A stretch of 64,000 nt of DNA from CAIXSC01 sp046349915. Lineage in GTDB: Bacteria > Planctomycetota > Planctomycetia > Pirellulales > Pirellulaceae. The stretch's first letter is position 1, and every line of letters begins with the position of its first letter. A program made the position numbers and the translations under genes. A model generated the notes under the pieces. It saw nothing but the letters and a program-made list of their open reading frames with translations. It searched no databases and was not told where the DNA came from. The stretch is from positions 682,001 through 746,000 of the forward strand of contig JAXMBL010000005.1 of assembly GCA_046349915.1 (NCBI GenBank), read 5' to 3'. Shown here piece after piece: positions 61,701 to 64,000 of this stretch.

Positions 61701-63001
61701 CCGGTCGCTTTCTCGGTGGGGCGGCCGGCGCGGAGGGTGTGTTCGAGCTCACCGGTTTCGAGGTTCCAGATGCGTAAGACATCACCCGCCGCCGCTAGTC
61801 GACGACCGTCGGGAGAGAAGGCCAGCGCCGCGAGCGTGCCTCCTTGGAAGCTCTGCTGGTCCACTGAGAAATCCTGACGCCGCACGGGGGCATTGAGCAT
61901 TGCTGGTTCGGCCGCCTGCCGTTCCAACTCGGGGCGCTCTCCGTTGGGCAGTCTTGCGAGTTTCTCGTACTCCAAATGGTGAAGCGAGAAATTAGCCGCC
62001 TGATTTCCAGTCGCGGTTCGAATAAACAGGCCCTGCCCGCCGGCGGGCGCCGCCGCGCGTGGCGCGCCGCCCTCGAGAATCCCTGCCAATTCCGCTGGAG
62101 GCTGCACTTCAATCGACACTTCAATCGTCGCCTGATCGAGAGATTCGATGAGCGGAGCGGCTATTCCCGCGAACGGATGCTCGGTCAAACCTTGCACAAC
62201 CAAGCGACGCAAGGCGGCTTCTTGCGCCTCGACGAATTCCTTGATCTTCTCATTAACCTTCTCACTGAAATCTGCCAAGATTCCAAAGTCGCCTTCTATC
62301 ACCTGATCGTCACGAACACGATTGGCCGCGTTTTGAACGCGGAACGATGGCTTAGGCCAGAAGCCCTCGGCGCGGATACCTAGCTTCCAATGGAGTAACA
62401 GGTTTCCGTCGCCATTGATCGTCACTCGTTCAATGCCGAGTCCTCGACCGGTGAGTCGCAAATCGCGATTCAGTTGTTGCAGGCCGCGTTGATCCCAGGC
62501 CTTTCCGCGATCGAGCGCCGCCACATAGTCGTGCACGGCCGCGATGATCTCGACCTCGCTCACCTCGGACAGTCTCCGCGACGTTACGGTCGGCCCCGTG
62601 GTGATCGAACTCTCCTGGACCCAATCCGCGACGGGCCGACCATGGTATTGGCGATTGGCTGTCGAGGCTTCGGTCAGTGACGCGGCGAGCAGTTTTTCCA
62701 GCCCGCGGACGGCGTCGGTCGCTTGGTCGGGCGGCAACTTCCATAGCGTCTTCGCCACGACGCGAATTCGCCCTTCGCCCATCGCGGCCATTTCCGGTTC
62801 GACACGCACTAACCGTGCCAGCGACAACCAGTCGGGGTCGCTGGCGAAATCGGGATGGATGTTCAAGAACGCTCGAATCACCTGCTGAATTTCCGCAGTG
62901 GTCGGCGCAGCCGCCTCCACAGAACTCGCTGCCTGGGCCATCCAAACGCTCACCATCCCCGCAACCAATAGGGCATAAACCAACGGCGTCTGACGAACCA
63001 T
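58730..63001 (-). CDS. Exported WD40-PDZ-like-caspase protein with EF-hand-like loop
   Basis: 1423 residues from the ATG at 63001, GGAGAG upstream. Signal peptide residues about 5-28. A helical N-terminal region precedes a WD40 propeller (AALAFSPDGRRLAAAGDVLR, VDRLGISDDGRYLATADIKG, VWNASVSRGAMEGKRLITSG). A short PDZ-like part follows (AERLAIGDRIETIDGLSPIE), then an Ala/Pro linker and a beta-rich segment. The caspase domain starts HWCSIAVNDYEGTGLQSLQ. Catalytic His1256 is in IHISAHGGI and Cys1309 in LFVDTCRAGG. A canonical EF-hand loop DDDQDGVLDVRE lies at about 1379-1390. The layout matches the pseudocaspase at 48266, so the two are an active/inactive pair. It is followed by copy 7 with overlapping ends and preceded by the partial caspase at 63041. 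Confidence 0.93.
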   Translation of the reverse strand: MVRQTPLVYALLVAGMVSVWMAQAASSVEAAAPTTAEIQQVIRAFLNIHPDFASDPDWLSLARLVRVEPEMAAMGEGRIRVVAKTLWKLPPDQATDAVRGLEKLLAASLTEASTANRQYHGRPVADWVQESSITTGPTVTSRRLSEVSEVEIIAAVHDYVAALDRGKAWDQRGLQQLNRDLRLTGRGLGIERVTINGDGNLLLHWKLGIRAEGFWPKPSFRVQNAANRVRDDQVIEGDFGILADFSEKVNEKIKEFVEAQEAALRRLVVQGLTEHPFAGIAAPLIESLDQATIEVSIEVQPPAELAGILEGGAPRAAAPAGGQGLFIRTATGNQAANFSLHHLEYEKLARLPNGERPELERQAAEPAMLNAPVRRQDFSVDQQSFQGGTLAALAFSPDGRRLAAAGDVLRIWNLETGELEHTLRAGRPTEKATGFRDIVFSPDGKQLIAAMSGTSHRLWVYETGDYSEVKFTLDGHDEEVDRLGISDDGRYLATADIKGRVFLWDWATRRKVWGYQFSNPISRLLVSDFDVLAIDKTLDFARIPVELRFGGAPGVTDPLIELMLKSSYPGDQPKVFTNSVAISNSSDVFVIGGRSDRDGETRNYNWCAAFSSTGQIGQRSAPKRASVDHKFQILACALSSDSKLCASGDVTGLIQVWDSRTGDLKRVFQSVGKGNLSVAFGDSLNIWQFGRDRYRGQQWQYNHWSPLQLQFDFERRILTSIDEREPSHETVRDGRKLSYVLTPNHRLSLLENNQSLASVDLSSKAGWQLFGYGFHPVKALDQGYGVIVCSEDGGVMCLDPKTLRPRRSFVGHKSRVWNASVSRGAMEGKRLITSGTDGIIHVWNLERFTPTYNVAALVDDDLTVTHLYPGTSTAERLAIGDRIETIDGLSPIEWLDSEKAKRTPDGPVPIVITRQGESYKVSVELSEMGDLARPLVSAVISEDGKDWVVWTASGFYDCSPQASRWVGWVESGDGDRAARFIDGGQLRELKLRPDVVNLTLTLGDDQLALRQADANRNPNAPPPPAVAAVVPLAAQSVVVPSPPKVRMLQPPEGSVTSTAEETIEVRAVVTAPAGTRPEILFRVNEAEVRSKNIMLEGAPAPTLPPPPAGFEHFQVGQTVALRVGPNVIQVIARLPNVQTAEGMSFVTVERRLPVDHEANAVAKPTLHWCSIAVNDYEGTGLQSLQHAVNDVEKVAESLAKRKQAARFPYRDVKFHRLVDKQATKQDVGDLFDALINPNSPNVAKTGDTVGIHISAHGGIVAGTDGYMLVPHGGDPKRPRATCVLWSEFVELANSLGKQNVRLLLFVDTCRAGGLGAIESGPAKILASELSGVIYSASGAKQSALEYSEWQHGAFSLALREALEGQAVASVAWPAGLKADDDQDGVLDVRELETFVYKRVRSLTMDQQVPEHARPRMGVEPSLF

Positions 63002-63040
63002 CCTGGACTCTCCATCAAGCATTGAGCTGCACACGACCCG

Positions 63041-64000
63041 TTACGGTTTCAACAATACTGGATCGGACACATCGCCCAGCAGTTCGGGGTCTTGCGTCGC
63101 GCCCGGAAAGTTGGCCGCGACAAATTTGGGAACATCGACCTTGAGTTGAGCGGCGGCGGCGGCGAGCGTCAAGCGAGGAGTGTTCTCGTAGAGCTCGACC
63201 AAACAATGCGTCATCACCGAGAGGTCGCCCTGTTTCCGCACAAACGACACCTGGGCCGCTCGCGACGAAACCAATAACGCCACATCTTTCTGGCCGATAT
63301 CCTTCACATGAGCGAGGTCGCCATCCAGCATATCGACCCCCGCGCCTCGCTGGCCAACCGCGCCGACAAGCCCTTTCTCGTTCGCGGCTTGGCCTCCGGA
63401 GTGGCACGTATCCAGAATGACCGCCACCTTGCGCCCATCCAGGTTCTGCATCCAGCGGCCGAAGGTGTCGTCCAGCACCATGGTCGAACTCATGTTGGCA
63501 GTCTGGCCGTCATACGGCACCAGAAACTCGTCGAAGCCATCCTTTTCATCGCCGTTCTCGTCCGCACAGCGCCCCCCATGCCCGGACCAGTAAACGAACA
63601 CTTCATCGCCAGGCCGAGTGATCTCGGGCAAGGTCCGCCGAATCAACTTCTCGATCGCTTCGCGCGTCGCCTGTTTGTCGGTCAAGACGAAGACCTGATC
63701 GAGTTTCCCGTGAGTCTTCATCAATGCCGCCATCTTCTCGGCGTCGGCGACGCATGCGCTCAACTTCCGAATGTTCGGGTCGGCAAACTGATTGATGCCG
63801 ATGAACAATCCCACTCGCGCCTTGCGCGGAAGAATCACCCGCTCGCCGGTTTCCAAGGTCGTGATCGTCACGAAGTGCTCGGCCCACTTGCCCGGCAACG
63901 GCTTCAACTCTTCGACATAAGCCGCCCTCACCGCTCGCAATTCGACGGGCGTCGCGATCGAATCGATCAGCTTCTCGACGGCGATCTCCTTCAGCGGCTG
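63041..64000 (-). CDS. DUF4384-caspase-like protein, 5' end outside window
   Basis: 320 codons to the right edge; the frame continues upstream without a stop. The visible part begins with the end of a DUF4384-type region and then KWAEHFVTITTLETGERVIL, as in the gene at 35287. The caspase domain has RVGLFIGINQFADPNIRKL, His in VFVYWSGHGGRCAD, the acidic loop ADENGDEKDGFDEFLV and Cys in VILDTCHSGGQ, a complete catalytic pair. It is the last caspase gene seen and lies 39 bases upstream of the WD40-caspase gene, so the two are probably one transcript. Its 5' end and signal peptide are not in the window. Confidence 0.93.
   Translation of the reverse strand, partial: QPLKEIAVEKLIDSIATPVELRAVRAAYVEELKPLPGKWAEHFVTITTLETGERVILPRKARVGLFIGINQFADPNIRKLSACVADAEKMAALMKTHGKLDQVFVLTDKQATREAIEKLIRRTLPEITRPGDEVFVYWSGHGGRCADENGDEKDGFDEFLVPYDGQTANMSSTMVLDDTFGRWMQNLDGRKVAVILDTCHSGGQAANEKGLVGAVGQRGAGVDMLDGDLAHVKDIGQKDVALLVSSRAAQVSFVRKQGDLSVMTHCLVELYENTPRLTLAAAAAQLKVDVPKFVAANFPGATQDPELLGDVSDPVLLKP

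Overview
The window looks like a chromosomal segment of a planctomycete, probably of the Pirellulales type (inference). The reasons are a PSD1-type cytochrome c protein (DUF1549/DUF1553), SHD1-domain proteins, a sorbosone-dehydrogenase/cytochrome fusion with a C-terminal heme-binding domain, DUF1844 and DUF4384 proteins, heptanucleotide arrays of the CCAATGA type, and a very large set of secreted caspase-like and FGE-fold proteins.

Layout. Positions 1-12,000 are mostly ordinary: a truncated PSD1 cytochrome, a small membrane protein, an SHD1 protein, the dehydrogenase/cytochrome protein, and a minus-strand kdsB-pyrG-DUF1844 group. Positions 12,000-13,900 hold repeats, a possible structured RNA and a CRISPR array without cas genes. 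Two 90-bp copies of a dispersed hairpin element interrupt that array. A di-heme oxidoreductase follows (13,920-15,392).

From about 15.5 kb to the right edge (and beyond it) the window is one caspase-family superlocus. It has 13 caspase-like (C14) genes: seven caspase-FGE/C-type-lectin-fold fusions, two with WD40 regions (one lacking both catalytic residues), one with pentapeptide-like repeats, one with an EF-hand, and two of the DUF4384 type. Among them sit an ECF-like sigma factor with an overlapping anti-sigma/TPR gene, a transglutaminase-elicitor-like/DUF4384 fusion, SHD1 and coiled-coil exported proteins, an outer-membrane barrel protein, and an IS110-family transposase. Nearly all have signal peptides, so the system probably works in the periplasm or at the cell surface.

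The most interesting signal is at the 3' ends of two caspase-FGE genes (45538-47919 and 56784-58733). Their FGE domains are close paralogs, yet in the last about 32 codons before LGFRV, 16 codons differ and 14 of these differ only at codon positions 1 and/or 2. The preceding 18 codons show two silent third-position changes and the following nine are identical. Variable codons are mostly NNC. This is the footprint expected of adenine-directed mutagenesis by a diversity-generating retroelement (DGR), with a deducible ancestral template rich in AAC codons. No reverse transcriptase or template repeat is in the window, so the machinery would have to act in trans. A third gene (37642-40083) has a variable-region-like C-terminus. 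The working model is a set of surface sensors with hypervariable lectin-fold tips coupled to caspase effectors. The superlocus has been reshuffled by dispersed repeats: one gene is a caspase/FGE chimera without a signal peptide, and an 8-kb segment lies between 161-bp direct repeats.
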